NCBI RefSeq assembly: GCF_003148465.1
Contig: NZ_QGGI01000004.1
Span: forward strand, 27,833-91,832
Source of the DNA: Oceanotoga teriensis
GTDB lineage: Bacteria; Thermotogota; Thermotogae; Petrotogales; Petrotogaceae
Direction: 5' to 3'
DNA: 64,000 nucleotides
In this document: piece after piece, positions 54,714 through 63,230 of the stretch
Numbering within the stretch: the first letter of the stretch is position 1
Layout of the letters: each line of letters begins with the position of its first letter
Notes under the pieces: model-generated
Told to the model about the DNA's origin: nothing
Databases searched by the model: none
Seen by the model: the letters and a program-made list of their open reading frames with translations, nothing else
Translations under genes and position numbers: made by a program

Positions 54714-55588
54714 TAGTAATCACTCCTGAGTGCTTTTTTCTGAATCAAAGTTACTATCATTACTAATACAAATAAAATATAAGCTATTGCAGAACCATAT
54801 CCCATATCAAATTTTCTAAAAGATACTTCATATAAATAATGAACAATAGTCTGGGTAGAATTTCTTGGTCCTCCTCCAGTCATTGTATATATTTCTGAGA
54901 ATATTTGAAAAGATCTTATGGTATTTATAGCTATTACAAAGAATAAAGTTGGTTTAAGCATTGGTAAAGTTATTTTAAAAGCCATTTGAGTTGGTGTTGC
55001 ACCGTCTATTTTTGCCGCTTCATATAAAGAGTCTGGAATACTTTGTAACCCTGCATATATCAATATCACATAATATCCAAATGCAGCCCAAACATCCATA
55101 AACATTATCGCTGGTAATGCTGTTTCTGTAGAAGCAAGCCATGAAATTGATTCAACTTTAAAACCTAAAGATCTCAATATGGTGTTGAATAAACCACTTG
55201 AGCTGTACATATAAATCCACATCATAGATATAACAACTAATGAAATTACTGATGGTAGAAAAAATCCAGCTTTAAAGAATTCTCTACCTTTTAATTTTTT
55301 ATTATTCAACAATATTGCTAAAACTAAAGCTATACCTATTGTAAAAGGAATAGTTCCTATAACAAAGAAAAAAGTGTTTTTTAAAGCAATCAAAAAAGTT
55401 TCATCTTTAAAAGCTCTTATATAATTATCAAGTCCTATAAATTTCATATTCGGATTTAAACCAGAATATTCTGTAAAACTTGTAAAAAAAGAAAATAAAA
55501 TAGGATAAAGCTCAAATATTAAAAAGGTTATGAGCCATGGAAGAATAAATAAAAAAGTAATTAATCCTTGTTTTCTTTTTTTTGTCAT
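54713..55588 (-). CDS. ABC sugar permease, MalF-type
   Basis: A 291-residue six-helix permease with EAA loop YEAAKIDGATPTQMAFKITLP. The reading frame extends 45 bases upstream through non-genic hairpin sequence; AAAGGAGG places the start at the ATG ending at 55588. Partner of the MalG-type permease. No ATPase gene in the operon, so a shared one is needed. Confidence 0.92.
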   Translation of the reverse strand: MTKKRKQGLITFLFILPWLITFLIFELYPILFSFFTSFTEYSGLNPNMKFIGLDNYIRAFKDETFLIALKNTFFFVIGTIPFTIGIALVLAILLNNKKLKGREFFKAGFFLPSVISLVVISMMWIYMYSSSGLFNTILRSLGFKVESISWLASTETALPAIMFMDVWAAFGYYVILIYAGLQSIPDSLYEAAKIDGATPTQMAFKITLPMLKPTLFFVIAINTIRSFQIFSEIYTMTGGGPRNSTQTIVHYLYEVSFRKFDMGYGSAIAYILFVLVMIVTLIQKKALRSDY

Positions 55589-55610
55589 CAAAGTTCCTCC
55601 TTTAAAAATA

Positions 55611-55633
55611 CTGGAGGTTCTTAGAACCCCCAA
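55611..55633 (-). terminator. Intercistronic hairpin between binding protein and permease
   Basis: Minus strand TTGGGGGTTC / GAACCTCCAG with TAA loop (one G-T). Placed exactly as the hairpin at 11880 in the other sugar operon, with no T-run. Confidence 0.6.
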
Positions 55634-55638
55634 TAATT

Positions 55639-56853
55639 TTATTGTTTGTTTTTATCTAATATAGTCTGTATTCTTTTATTGTATTTTTCCAAGGTTTTAT
55701 CAACATCTGAATATTCCATAACTATTTCTTCTATGGCTTCAGAAAGTTCGAATTGAATATCAACCCATTTTGGATGTGGAGGCACTGGAACTGCTGTTGC
55801 ATTCTGTTCAAAGAAAATAGATTCCAAAATATGATCATCGAACCATGGATCACTTTCAGCGAGTACATTAGATGGAAAAATAGTAGGAACTCTTTTTGTT
55901 ATTTTCATTGTTATCTCAGGTCTTACTAAAAATTCTATAAATTTTTTAGCAGCTTCTTTATTTTTAGATGAAGAAGGAATAGTTAAAATTTCTCCACCCG
56001 CAAATGAAGCATGAAAGCCTTTATTTTGAGATGGTTTAGGTAAAAAGGTTACAAAATAATTTGTATCTGGGTATGTGGAGTTTAATTTATTTATATTTCC
56101 ACCTGCTGCAATCCATAATCCAATTTTACCTTCTCCAAAAGCCATCATAAGATCTGCAGATTTAGATTTCAAAGAATATTTAGATAACTCTTGATACATA
56201 TAGGCTGCTTCTTTAACTGATTGGGAGGTCATTAAAGAAGTATTTAAATCTTCTGATAAGATATTGCCTTCATTACCCCAAACTGCTGGTAAGAACCATT
56301 CCTGCCAAGGAGTTTGGGGTTCACCTACACCCATACCGAAACCATAAATATCTTCTCCAAGTGCATCTATCTTTTTTACTGCATTAAGTAATTCATCCCA
56401 TGTTTGAGGAGGATTTTCTGGATCAAGTCCAGCTTTTATAAATAAATCAACATTATAATACATAGCTCTTGTACCTAAAAGCCAAGGAACTCCGTAATAT
56501 TTACCATCAAATTCAGCTGATTTCCAACCTATAATATTTGAAAAATCATCTTTTAAAAAACTCAAATCATCAATAACACCTTCATTTGCAAAGTTTGCTA
56601 CCCAAGTATTTCCAAGTTCCAAAATATCTGGAGCAGAATTTGCAGCGAAAGCAGTTACAATTTTATCAAAACCTGTTGCCCAAGATAATTGAACATAATC
56701 CACTTCTATATCTGGATTTTCTCTTTCAAATTCATCAATAACTACTTTTGCGGTATCATCTTTCATCATAAATTCCCAAAAAACTAACTTAGTTTTTGAA
56801 AAAACAAATACACTCATTAATAAGATTAAAGCAATAAAAAATCCCTTTTTCAT
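55639..56853 (-). CDS. ABC sugar transporter, extracellular solute-binding protein
   Basis: A 404-residue family 1 binding protein with signal peptide MKKGFFIALILLMSVFVFS and the canonical AFAANSAPDILELGN segment. The ATG at 56853 fits GGAGGTG; an in-frame GTG nine bases upstream lies inside that site. Ligand probably a GlcNAc-containing glycan, by association with GH84. Confidence 0.92.
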   Translation of the reverse strand: MKKGFFIALILLMSVFVFSKTKLVFWEFMMKDDTAKVVIDEFERENPDIEVDYVQLSWATGFDKIVTAFAANSAPDILELGNTWVANFANEGVIDDLSFLKDDFSNIIGWKSAEFDGKYYGVPWLLGTRAMYYNVDLFIKAGLDPENPPQTWDELLNAVKKIDALGEDIYGFGMGVGEPQTPWQEWFLPAVWGNEGNILSEDLNTSLMTSQSVKEAAYMYQELSKYSLKSKSADLMMAFGEGKIGLWIAAGGNINKLNSTYPDTNYFVTFLPKPSQNKGFHASFAGGEILTIPSSSKNKEAAKKFIEFLVRPEITMKITKRVPTIFPSNVLAESDPWFDDHILESIFFEQNATAVPVPPHPKWVDIQFELSEAIEEIVMEYSDVDKTLEKYNKRIQTILDKNKQ

Positions 56854-56865
56854 ACTGTACACCTC

Positions 56866-57948
56866 CTAAGATATTTTTATGAGTTTTCTTGAAAACTCAT
56901 AATCATTTAAAATAAAGTTTATAAATGAAAAAATAGCTCCTTTTGCTATAGTTATTATTCCATTTTTATCTGTTATTATATTATTTTGTAAAAAATTATA
57001 ATGAATTTTATTATAAACTTTTGAATATAGTTTATTTATAAATTCGTCGGAAAATAGATCTATGTCTCCACCAAATATTACATAATCTGGATCTATCAAT
57101 TGAGTTATATCAGCTATTTTTTCAGATAATATATCTATAAAATATTCAATATCTTCATTTTTATTTTTAAAATTATAATTTTTTATCATTTCTGATGTAA
57201 GAGAATTTTTAGAATTCCTTTCATATTGTGAGTTGAAAATAACTTCACCTGCTGCAAAATGAGATCCATGATAAACTTTTTTATCTATTACCATTCCAAT
57301 TCCAATCCCTTTAAAATTTAAAATATTTTCTGGAAAAGATAACATAAAATATACCAAATTAGAATACTTCATTTTTAAATCCATTAAGTAATTAGAAACT
57401 GCAGCATTAGCATCATTTTCGATGTTGAGATATATATTATATTTACTTTCAAAAATATTTTTTATATTTAAATTCTCTATTCTCAAATCGGTAGATTTTA
57501 TTATTATTCCATTTTTTTTATCTATTATTCCAGGGACAGCAAGATTAAAAGATAAAATATTTTCATTAAAAGCTTCAAAAGTATTCATTATAGTATCCAA
57601 GTATTGAATTATATTGTTTTCTCTTATTTTTTCTTTAAAAGAAAACTCTTTTATTATTTCACCATTTAAATTAGTTAATAAGGCTATATTTCTACAATCT
57701 TCTATAGAAACGCCTATAAAATAAAATTTATTTTTATTGATAGTTAAAAGATCTGTTTTTCTACCACCCTTTTTATCTGGTAGAATTTCACCTTTTTTTA
57801 AAATGAATCCTTTATTAATTAAATAATCTATATTTCTTGAAATTGTAGACTTATCCATTTTAAGATTTTTTACGAGTTCTGGCCTTGTAAAATTTTCTTT
57901 TAAATATATATATTTTATTATTTGATGATGTGTATAAGTAAATTTCAT
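56866..57948 (-). CDS. ROK-family transcriptional regulator lacking the zinc motif
   Basis: A 360-residue ROK regulator: winged helix (NFTRPELVKNLKMDKSTISRNIDYL) plus ROK domain (ENDANAAVSNYL, FGGDIDL). The GE-x-GH histidine and CxCGxxGC zinc motif are missing (AAGEVIFNSQYERNS instead), unlike the ROK regulator at 9490. First gene of the operon, behind a perfect inverted repeat overlapping the -10 box, so it is probably an autoregulated repressor induced by a GlcNAc sugar. Confidence 0.88.
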   Translation of the reverse strand: MKFTYTHHQIIKYIYLKENFTRPELVKNLKMDKSTISRNIDYLINKGFILKKGEILPDKKGGRKTDLLTINKNKFYFIGVSIEDCRNIALLTNLNGEIIKEFSFKEKIRENNIIQYLDTIMNTFEAFNENILSFNLAVPGIIDKKNGIIIKSTDLRIENLNIKNIFESKYNIYLNIENDANAAVSNYLMDLKMKYSNLVYFMLSFPENILNFKGIGIGMVIDKKVYHGSHFAAGEVIFNSQYERNSKNSLTSEMIKNYNFKNKNEDIEYFIDILSEKIADITQLIDPDYVIFGGDIDLFSDEFINKLYSKVYNKIHYNFLQNNIITDKNGIITIAKGAIFSFINFILNDYEFSRKLIKIS

Positions 57949-57961
57949 AAAAAACACCTCC

Positions 57962-57987
57962 ATTATAGTTGGTTGCAACGACCAACT
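57962..57987 (-). promoter_or_regulatory. ROK operator overlapping the -10 box
   Basis: AGTTGGT - TGCAACG - ACCAACT (57967-57987) is a perfect 7-7-7 inverted repeat. On the minus strand it runs directly into TATAAT (57967-57962), only a few bases before the ribosome site, so a bound regulator would block RNA polymerase. Confidence 0.8.
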
Positions 57988-58102
57988 AACTTAATTATAA
58001 ATATTATACCATGAAATTAAAAATTTGTTAAAATATAATAACACTTAAAAAACTACAAATAAAAACGAATAATTAAAAAAATCTTTCAATTTTGCAAAAT
58101 AA

Positions 58103-58138
58103 AAATGTTGAATGAAAATTAAACATCATTCAACATTT
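58103..58138 (-). terminator. Minus-strand terminator downstream of the small-peptide gene
   Basis: Perfect 13-bp stem (58103-58115 with 58126-58138) with a 10-base loop; on the minus strand it is followed by TTTATTTT. It can end the transcript from the 58504 peptide gene, and it insulates the ROK operon promoter. Confidence 0.7.
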
Positions 58139-58224
58139 AGATGAAAAAAAATAAACAATGATATAATTGATTATGAAATAAATATATAAAAAATTATTTT
58201 TAATTTTTAATTAAAAATAAAAGA

Positions 58225-58282
58225 AGACCGGCAAAATTAATTCTAATAATTGGGGTCTTAAAATTATTTTTTCAGCCGGTCT
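58225..58282 (-). promoter_or_regulatory. Long-range GC-rich hairpin with alternative pairing
   Basis: AGACCGGC (58225-58232) and GCCGGTCT (58275-58282) pair perfectly around 42 bases, in otherwise very AT-rich DNA; on the minus strand a T-rich tail follows. AAGACC (58224-58229) can pair instead with GGTCTT (58254-58259), excluding the long stem. It is either a large-loop terminator or a switch-like RNA in the 3' part of the peptide transcript. Confidence 0.5.
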
Positions 58283-58375
58283 AAAATGGGATTATTTAAT
58301 TTTGATTGAGTTGTTTATAGCTTAACTTAAAGAGGAGAATTTCTGAATGAAAAATCTATGGTATTTTGATTGCAG

Positions 58376-58504
58376 TTAAATGAGTTTCTCTTTGTTTATT
58401 GGTGAAATACTTGTTGGATCTTTTCTTATTATTTCATCACCAAAAATACTTATTTGAATTAATAAAATAAACAATAAAGTCAAAATCACAATAACTTTCT
58501 TCAT
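58376..58504 (-). CDS. Short secreted peptide (42 aa) with signal sequence
   Basis: A 42-codon ORF with a GGGGG ribosome site. The peptide begins MKKVIVILTLLFILLIQIS, a clear Sec signal, then IFG and a 20-residue charged tail DEIIRKDPTSISPINKEKLI. It has its own promoter (TTGACT-16-TATGAT) and terminator. It is divergent from a large helical-repeat protein and near a radical SAM maturase and peptide-type exporters. Such pairs suggest an extracellular signalling peptide (Phr-like) or small effector. No homologue is recognised; the call rests on ORF, ribosome site, signal and context. Confidence 0.65.
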   Translation of the reverse strand: MKKVIVILTLLFILLIQISIFGDEIIRKDPTSISPINKEKLI

Positions 58505-58539
58505 ACTTATACCCCCTTATAATTCATACTTACATCTAT

Positions 58540-58595
58540 ATCATATCATTTTCTATATGGTAGTCAAGTGTTCAATTAAATCTTAAAACTACCAT
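58540..58595 (-). promoter_or_regulatory. Promoter and operator-like dyad of the small-peptide gene
   Basis: Minus strand -35 TTGACT (58567-58562) and -10 TATGAT (58545-58540), 16-bp spacer. The inverted repeat ATGGTAGT (58557-58564) / ACTACCAT (58588-58595), half-sites 31 bp apart, overlaps the -35 box; three helical turns of spacing suits a regulator that bridges two sites. Confidence 0.6.
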
Positions 58596-58727
58596 CAATA
58601 AAGAGTTTTAAATCTATTTTAAACTTTTATTTTTATTGATATGGCACTAAAATATTTAGGTTTAAAGTTGTTAAATATTTAATTTCCTTTTTTTATGCCC
58701 AATATGTGAAAACTTCCAAGGTTTTAT

Positions 58728-60398
58728 TTGAAAGATTTAAGATTGTGTATTTTGTGTAACTTAAATATTATTTTTAAGTTACAAGAAAGGGGTGGTATCA
58801 TTACACTAAAAAGTATAATCAACTTAGTCAGATATAGCAGGTTTTCAAAACCTTTTTTAAAATATATTCTCAAAAGCAAGAATTTAGATGAAGGTATAAG
58901 AACTTATATAAAACTTTTATTCCTTAAATGGGATTATAAGTTTTCAGAAAGCCTTTCTATTATAGAACAAGAGTTAAAAAAAGATCATAAAACCTCTATA
59001 AAGTATCTTTTGATGATTGAAAAATCAAACTGTACTGATTCAAAAGAAGATGAAATAAATATATATTATGAGCTTAAAAATAATATTGCAAGAATACCAA
59101 TATATATTAGAAATATAGCCATAATGAATTTAAAGAATACTGAAGAAAAGTACTTTGATTTCGATGCGAGGAGGATGAGATCTTGGAGTGATAAGTATAA
59201 AACCGATGAAATAATAAAAGCTTGGATATTATTTTCTGAAGCGAGAAAAGATAAGAATAATGGGAACATAATTTTAGCTTATAAAAAAACTATAGAAGCT
59301 GTAGAATATTTAAAGAAAATATTGCATCCATTTGGAATTATGATAGGTTTGAATAATGCCATATGGTGGATTAAAGATCAGAATGATATAGATATTTATA
59401 GTTCTATAAATGATTTTGAATTTTATCTTGGCTATTATATAGAAAATGAAATTGAAGATTTTAGATTTTTAGATACTTTATTGAGGGCATGTATATCAAA
59501 AAATTATTTTGATATGTATGAGATAGCATATATCATAGATAATATAATAAAAAAGATGAAAAATGATAAAAGAAGATCTATATATAATAATTTTCAAAGT
59601 ATTTTGAATATGGCGAGAAATATATCTTATTCCTTAGATTCTCAAAATGAATACACTTTAAACACAACTTTTTTGGATTTTATAGGATTATTCCAAAATG
59701 ATGAAAAACATAAGTATCTTGGACTTTCTAAAAGAAGTTATTTTAATATTATGAGTAGAAATGTGAAAAAGATAAATAAAAGTACAGTGAGAAAAATAAT
59801 AAAGAACAATAAAATAAAGTATAATACGAAAGTACCAAATGTATTCATATCAGAGATAAAAAAGATGAAAATAGAAGAAAAATTCAAAGAAAATATAAAG
59901 AAGTTTGAAAATATGGATAGAACAAAAAAGATTAGAGGATTTTTAATATCATATTTAAGCGAAGAGAGTGATTATATATTCAAGACAAAAATAAAATATG
60001 TTTTTGATGAAAAGTTCAACTTAAAAAAAGTGGATTATAGATTGATGCAAATAATAAATAGAATATTTGAAGAAGAAAACAGTTATTATAGAGGAAGAAA
60101 AGAGATAACAAGTAAGTTTATAAATAGAATAAAAGAAAATAAACTTGAAAAATTCATGAAAAACTATCAGAAATTAGAATTCGAAGAGATGGAAATGATG
60201 AAAAAATTCATAAGAAATTATGGAAGATATGATATAAAAACTGTAAAAGATGAGTTTTATCCTAAAACTTGTGAAGAAATAGATTGGTTTATACAAGAGT
60301 ATGGATTGAATCCAAAATTATGTGGTATATCTGTTTTTGCTTTTGATTTAAATGAAAGAAAAAAATTTTTAAATTTTATGAATGAAATGAAAATATGA
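58728..60398 (+). CDS. Large helical-repeat protein of unknown family (candidate TPR-type regulator)
   Basis: A 530-556 residue, soluble, Lys/Ile/Asn-rich protein predicted almost wholly helical. Residues about 160-200 (AWILFSEARKDKNNGNIILA then YKKTIEAVEYLKKIL) look like a TPR-type helix pair, and YLGLSKRSYFNIMSRNVKKI (about 335) vaguely resembles a helix-turn-helix. It may be an RRNPP-like receptor for the divergent peptide, but this is inference. The TTG at 58728 precedes a hairpin (58756-58782) and the AAAGGGG ribosome site (58786-58792); the spacing points to an ATT at 58800 as the true start. Confidence 0.65.
   Translation: MKDLRLCILCNLNIIFKLQERGGIITLKSIINLVRYSRFSKPFLKYILKSKNLDEGIRTYIKLLFLKWDYKFSESLSIIEQELKKDHKTSIKYLLMIEKSNCTDSKEDEINIYYELKNNIARIPIYIRNIAIMNLKNTEEKYFDFDARRMRSWSDKYKTDEIIKAWILFSEARKDKNNGNIILAYKKTIEAVEYLKKILHPFGIMIGLNNAIWWIKDQNDIDIYSSINDFEFYLGYYIENEIEDFRFLDTLLRACISKNYFDMYEIAYIIDNIIKKMKNDKRRSIYNNFQSILNMARNISYSLDSQNEYTLNTTFLDFIGLFQNDEKHKYLGLSKRSYFNIMSRNVKKINKSTVRKIIKNNKIKYNTKVPNVFISEIKKMKIEEKFKENIKKFENMDRTKKIRGFLISYLSEESDYIFKTKIKYVFDEKFNLKKVDYRLMQIINRIFEEENSYYRGRKEITSKFINRIKENKLEKFMKNYQKLEFEEMEMMKKFIRNYGRYDIKTVKDEFYPKTCEEIDWFIQEYGLNPKLCGISVFAFDLNERKKFLNFMNEMKI
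58756..58782 (+). promoter_or_regulatory. Hairpin just before the ribosome site of the helical-repeat gene
   Basis: GTAACTTAAA (58756-58765) pairs perfectly with TTTAAGTTAC (58773-58782), loop 7, ending four bases before AAAGGGG. It argues that this stretch is 5' leader, not coding. Confidence 0.55.
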
Positions 60399-60428
60399 AG
60401 TATTTTAAATTTTTAAAATACTTCATAT
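60393..60428. terminator. Perfect 17-bp inverted repeat between convergent genes
   Basis: ATATGAAGTATTTTAAA (60393-60409) and its exact complement (60412-60428) with a 2-base loop. AT-rich and without a T-run, it starts in the stop codon region of the helical-repeat gene; probably a weak bidirectional terminator. Confidence 0.55.
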
Positions 60429-60457
60429 GTTATAATTTAAAAATAATAAGAATTTTT

Positions 60458-61540
60458 TTATAGCCAACAATGAATGTCTTTAGAAAATATATTTTTATTT
60501 AGAGCATAATTTACTGCAGGGCATCCTTTACAAAGTAAAAATAATTTACAATCATTACATTCATGATAATTATTATAAAAAAAATTATCTTTTTTAAATT
60601 TAATATCTATAAAATCATCATTAAAAATATTACCAAATTTTAAGGGAAATTTCTTACAAGCTAAAACATCCCCATTAATTTCTAAAACATAAAAATCTCT
60701 CCACATACTACATCCATCAATAAAATTAATTTTTTTATAATTATTTTTTATATAGTTTATTCTATCTATAAAAACTTCATCTAAAATATTTTTTTCGAAT
60801 AATATGGGAATTAAAAGATGTTCCCTTATAAGAAGATCCATTTTGTTTTCGTTATTAAAAAACTCAAATATATCTTCAAGAAATCTTTTATAATCGTTTT
60901 TAGAAATATCGATAATATATTTATTTTGAGCTTCATTATTTGGAACAAATCTACAAAAATTATAACTTATTTTACTTGAAATACTTGATAAATCTTTAAT
61001 AAGGTCTTTTATATGAAGTATATTATAAGAACTTATAACAGATTTTATAGTTACTTTAATATCATTTTTTAATAATTTTACAATTGAATTTAGTGTATTT
61101 TTATAATTATTTTTACTTCTTATAGTATCATTTATTTCTTTTGGACCATCTAAACTCATTTGATATGATATTATTCCGTGATTTTTTAAAAAATTAATAT
61201 TTTCTTTATTAATTTTATGATAATTTCCACTAATTCTAAAAAAAAATCCCATTTTAACTATTTTTTTTATTATATTCAATATGTGATTATTTAGTAATGG
61301 ATCTCCTCCAATTAAAGTTATTAAAACCTTTTTTTTTATTATTATAGAAAGATCGTATATTTTATTTAAAGTTTCATCTATTCTTTCATAAGGAAAATCC
61401 GTATCTAAATTATTTTTTAAATAACAGTGTTTGCAATTCTCTTCACATTTATTAGTTATATGCCATTGAATTATCAAGTAATTATCATCAATTATTCTAT
61501 TTTCTAATTGTAAAAGAATTTTATCTTTAAATTCATTCAT
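60458..61540 (-). CDS. Radical SAM/SPASM peptide maturase-like protein
   Basis: A 360-residue enzyme. The radical SAM cluster motif is CEENCKHCY (CxxxCxxC) near residue 32, with the glycine motif IGGDPLLN. A C-terminal SPASM domain has the cysteine set around DGCSMW, LACKKFP, CNDCKLFLLCKGCPAVNY and a final Cys (HCWL), enough for two auxiliary Fe-S clusters. Such enzymes crosslink or modify ribosomally made peptides. It starts by overlapping the stop of an ABC exporter (ATGA), so maturase and exporter are one unit. No precursor-peptide ORF is adjacent on this strand. Confidence 0.86.
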   Translation of the reverse strand: MNEFKDKILLQLENRIIDDNYLIIQWHITNKCEENCKHCYLKNNLDTDFPYERIDETLNKIYDLSIIIKKKVLITLIGGDPLLNNHILNIIKKIVKMGFFFRISGNYHKINKENINFLKNHGIISYQMSLDGPKEINDTIRSKNNYKNTLNSIVKLLKNDIKVTIKSVISSYNILHIKDLIKDLSSISSKISYNFCRFVPNNEAQNKYIIDISKNDYKRFLEDIFEFFNNENKMDLLIREHLLIPILFEKNILDEVFIDRINYIKNNYKKINFIDGCSMWRDFYVLEINGDVLACKKFPLKFGNIFNDDFIDIKFKKDNFFYNNYHECNDCKLFLLCKGCPAVNYALNKNIFSKDIHCWL

Positions 61541-62310
61541 CAATATCATCACCTTTTATAAAGGTCATTCTCTTTTCAGCATCGAAAAAAGACTTAAAAA
61601 TATTATCTGATTTCAATGCATTTTCTTTCAGGTCATTCAAAACAATCGTTCCATTTTCTAATCCTATTATTCTGTCAGCCATATTTAAAATGCTGAATCT
61701 ATGAGATATTATTATTACTGTTTTATCTTTTATATATTTTTTTATATTTTCTATAACTTTTTCTTCTTTTATTTTGTCAACACCTTCAAGTGGTTCATCA
61801 AGTATTATTATTTCTGGTTCAGATAGCATCATTCGAGCAAGTGCTATTCTAACTCTCTGTCCTCCAGAAAGATATGAACCATTTTGACCCGTTATTGTGT
61901 ATATTCCATTTTCCAAATCTTCTATAAAATCTTTTACTCCCGATAATTCTATTACTTCTTTTAATTTCTTTTCATCAATATTTCTTCCCATTGTTATATT
62001 TTCTTTTATTGAACGATTAAATATATGACTATTTTGACTTAAAACTCCTATTTTTTCATAGATATTTTTTATATTCATTATATTTTCTGAGTTTATAAAT
62101 ATATTTCCTTTATTTGCTTTTTCTTCTCCAGTTATGAGTTTTACTAAAGTAGTTTTTCCTTCTCCACTTTTACCTATTAAGGCTATTTTATCTCCTTTTT
62201 TAATTCTTAAATTTATATCATTCAAAATTTTTTTATCGGTATATGAAAAATCTACATTCTCTAATTTTATTTCTTCTATATTTTCTACTATCTTTTCTTC
62301 TTCATTTTCT
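61526..62310. repeat. Direct repeat, copy A (ABC ATPase domain)
   Basis: This 785-bp block recurs at 63216-64000 (offset 1690) with two mismatches (61632 G/63322 A, synonymous; 62309 C/63999 T). It covers the ATPase domain, the stop, and the first codons (MNEFK) of the next gene. Confidence 0.97.
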
Positions 62311-63230
62311 CTTTCATCATTAAAAGTACTTTTTAAATTATTTATTATTTTTTTATAATATCCCAATTGTTGATTTAAATAGAATGAACTTATAATCGGA
62401 CCTTCAAGTTTATCATAATAAGCTATCAATGCAAAAACAGTTCCTAATAAATATTTATTTTTGTAAAAACCATAAAACGCATATATTATATATCCCACCA
62501 TCATTAAAATTTTTAAAATTTCAAATAATAAAAGATATAAATTTCTTTTTTTTATATAAAATTTTATTTTTTTAAACCAATTCCAATACTTATTTTTTAC
62601 TTTTTCAAACTCATATTTGAAAGTACTTGTTATTTTTATATCATAAAATCCTTTTAATGAATCATCTATAAAATCAAAATTTTTTCTTTCTATTTCAATT
62701 ATTTCATCTTCATTTTTATCAACATAATTTCTGTCATACTTTATATAAAAAAACCATATGATTATAGTTATAAAAGCTATAAAAAAAGAATTTTTATCTA
62801 ATAAAAATATAAATATCAAAGGAATTGGAATTTTTATTATATTTATTATTCCATATATCACAGAAGAAAAGTTTCCAAAAGCTAAAGGATCATTTATTAT
62901 TATTTCGGGATTTATATTCTTCTTATTATTTATACTCCAAATATAAGTTTTTTTCATATAATGAAACACAGACGCTGTACTTTTAGATCTAAATATATAT
63001 TCTCCAAGCCAATAAAAAAATGTACAAAAAGTATTAAATATTAAAAAATAAACTATACTTTTTAATATTTTTTCAGAATTATTTTCTTGAAAAGAATCAA
63101 TTATAAACTTATAAAATATTGGTATTGACATCATTAACAAAGAAGATATTAATGAAAAGAAAAAACTTAATATATATGAAAATTTAATTTTAATAGGCAT
63201 ATTTCTAAAAAACCATTTAAATTCATTCAT
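61533..63230 (-). CDS. ABC exporter (fused membrane and ATPase domains), copy 1
   Basis: A 565-residue half-transporter. Six membrane helices (about 15-300) followed by an ATPase with Walker A GKSGEGKTT, Q-loop LSQNSHIF, signature LSGGQRVRIALARM, Walker B IIILDEPLEGVD and ISHRFS. It resembles peptide/toxin exporters (MsbA/LagD-like) but lacks an N-terminal C39 peptidase. Its ATPase half is identical to that of the gene starting beyond 64000, while the membrane half has no counterpart visible. ATG at 63230 overlaps the upstream copy's stop. Confidence 0.9.
   Translation of the reverse strand: MNEFKWFFRNMPIKIKFSYILSFFFSLISSLLMMSIPIFYKFIIDSFQENNSEKILKSIVYFLIFNTFCTFFYWLGEYIFRSKSTASVFHYMKKTYIWSINNKKNINPEIIINDPLAFGNFSSVIYGIINIIKIPIPLIFIFLLDKNSFFIAFITIIIWFFYIKYDRNYVDKNEDEIIEIERKNFDFIDDSLKGFYDIKITSTFKYEFEKVKNKYWNWFKKIKFYIKKRNLYLLLFEILKILMMVGYIIYAFYGFYKNKYLLGTVFALIAYYDKLEGPIISSFYLNQQLGYYKKIINNLKSTFNDERENEEEKIVENIEEIKLENVDFSYTDKKILNDINLRIKKGDKIALIGKSGEGKTTLVKLITGEEKANKGNIFINSENIMNIKNIYEKIGVLSQNSHIFNRSIKENITMGRNIDEKKLKEVIELSGVKDFIEDLENGIYTITGQNGSYLSGGQRVRIALARMMLSEPEIIILDEPLEGVDKIKEEKVIENIKKYIKDKTVIIISHRFSILNMADRIIGLENGTIVLNDLKENALKSDNIFKSFFDAEKRMTFIKGDDIDE

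Noticed and set aside
58347..58379. 10-codon plus-strand ORF (MKNLWYFDCS) with AGAGGAG upstream
   Set aside because: It has a plausible ribosome site but is extremely short, overlaps the end of the better-supported secreted peptide on the other strand, and no plus-strand promoter is evident.
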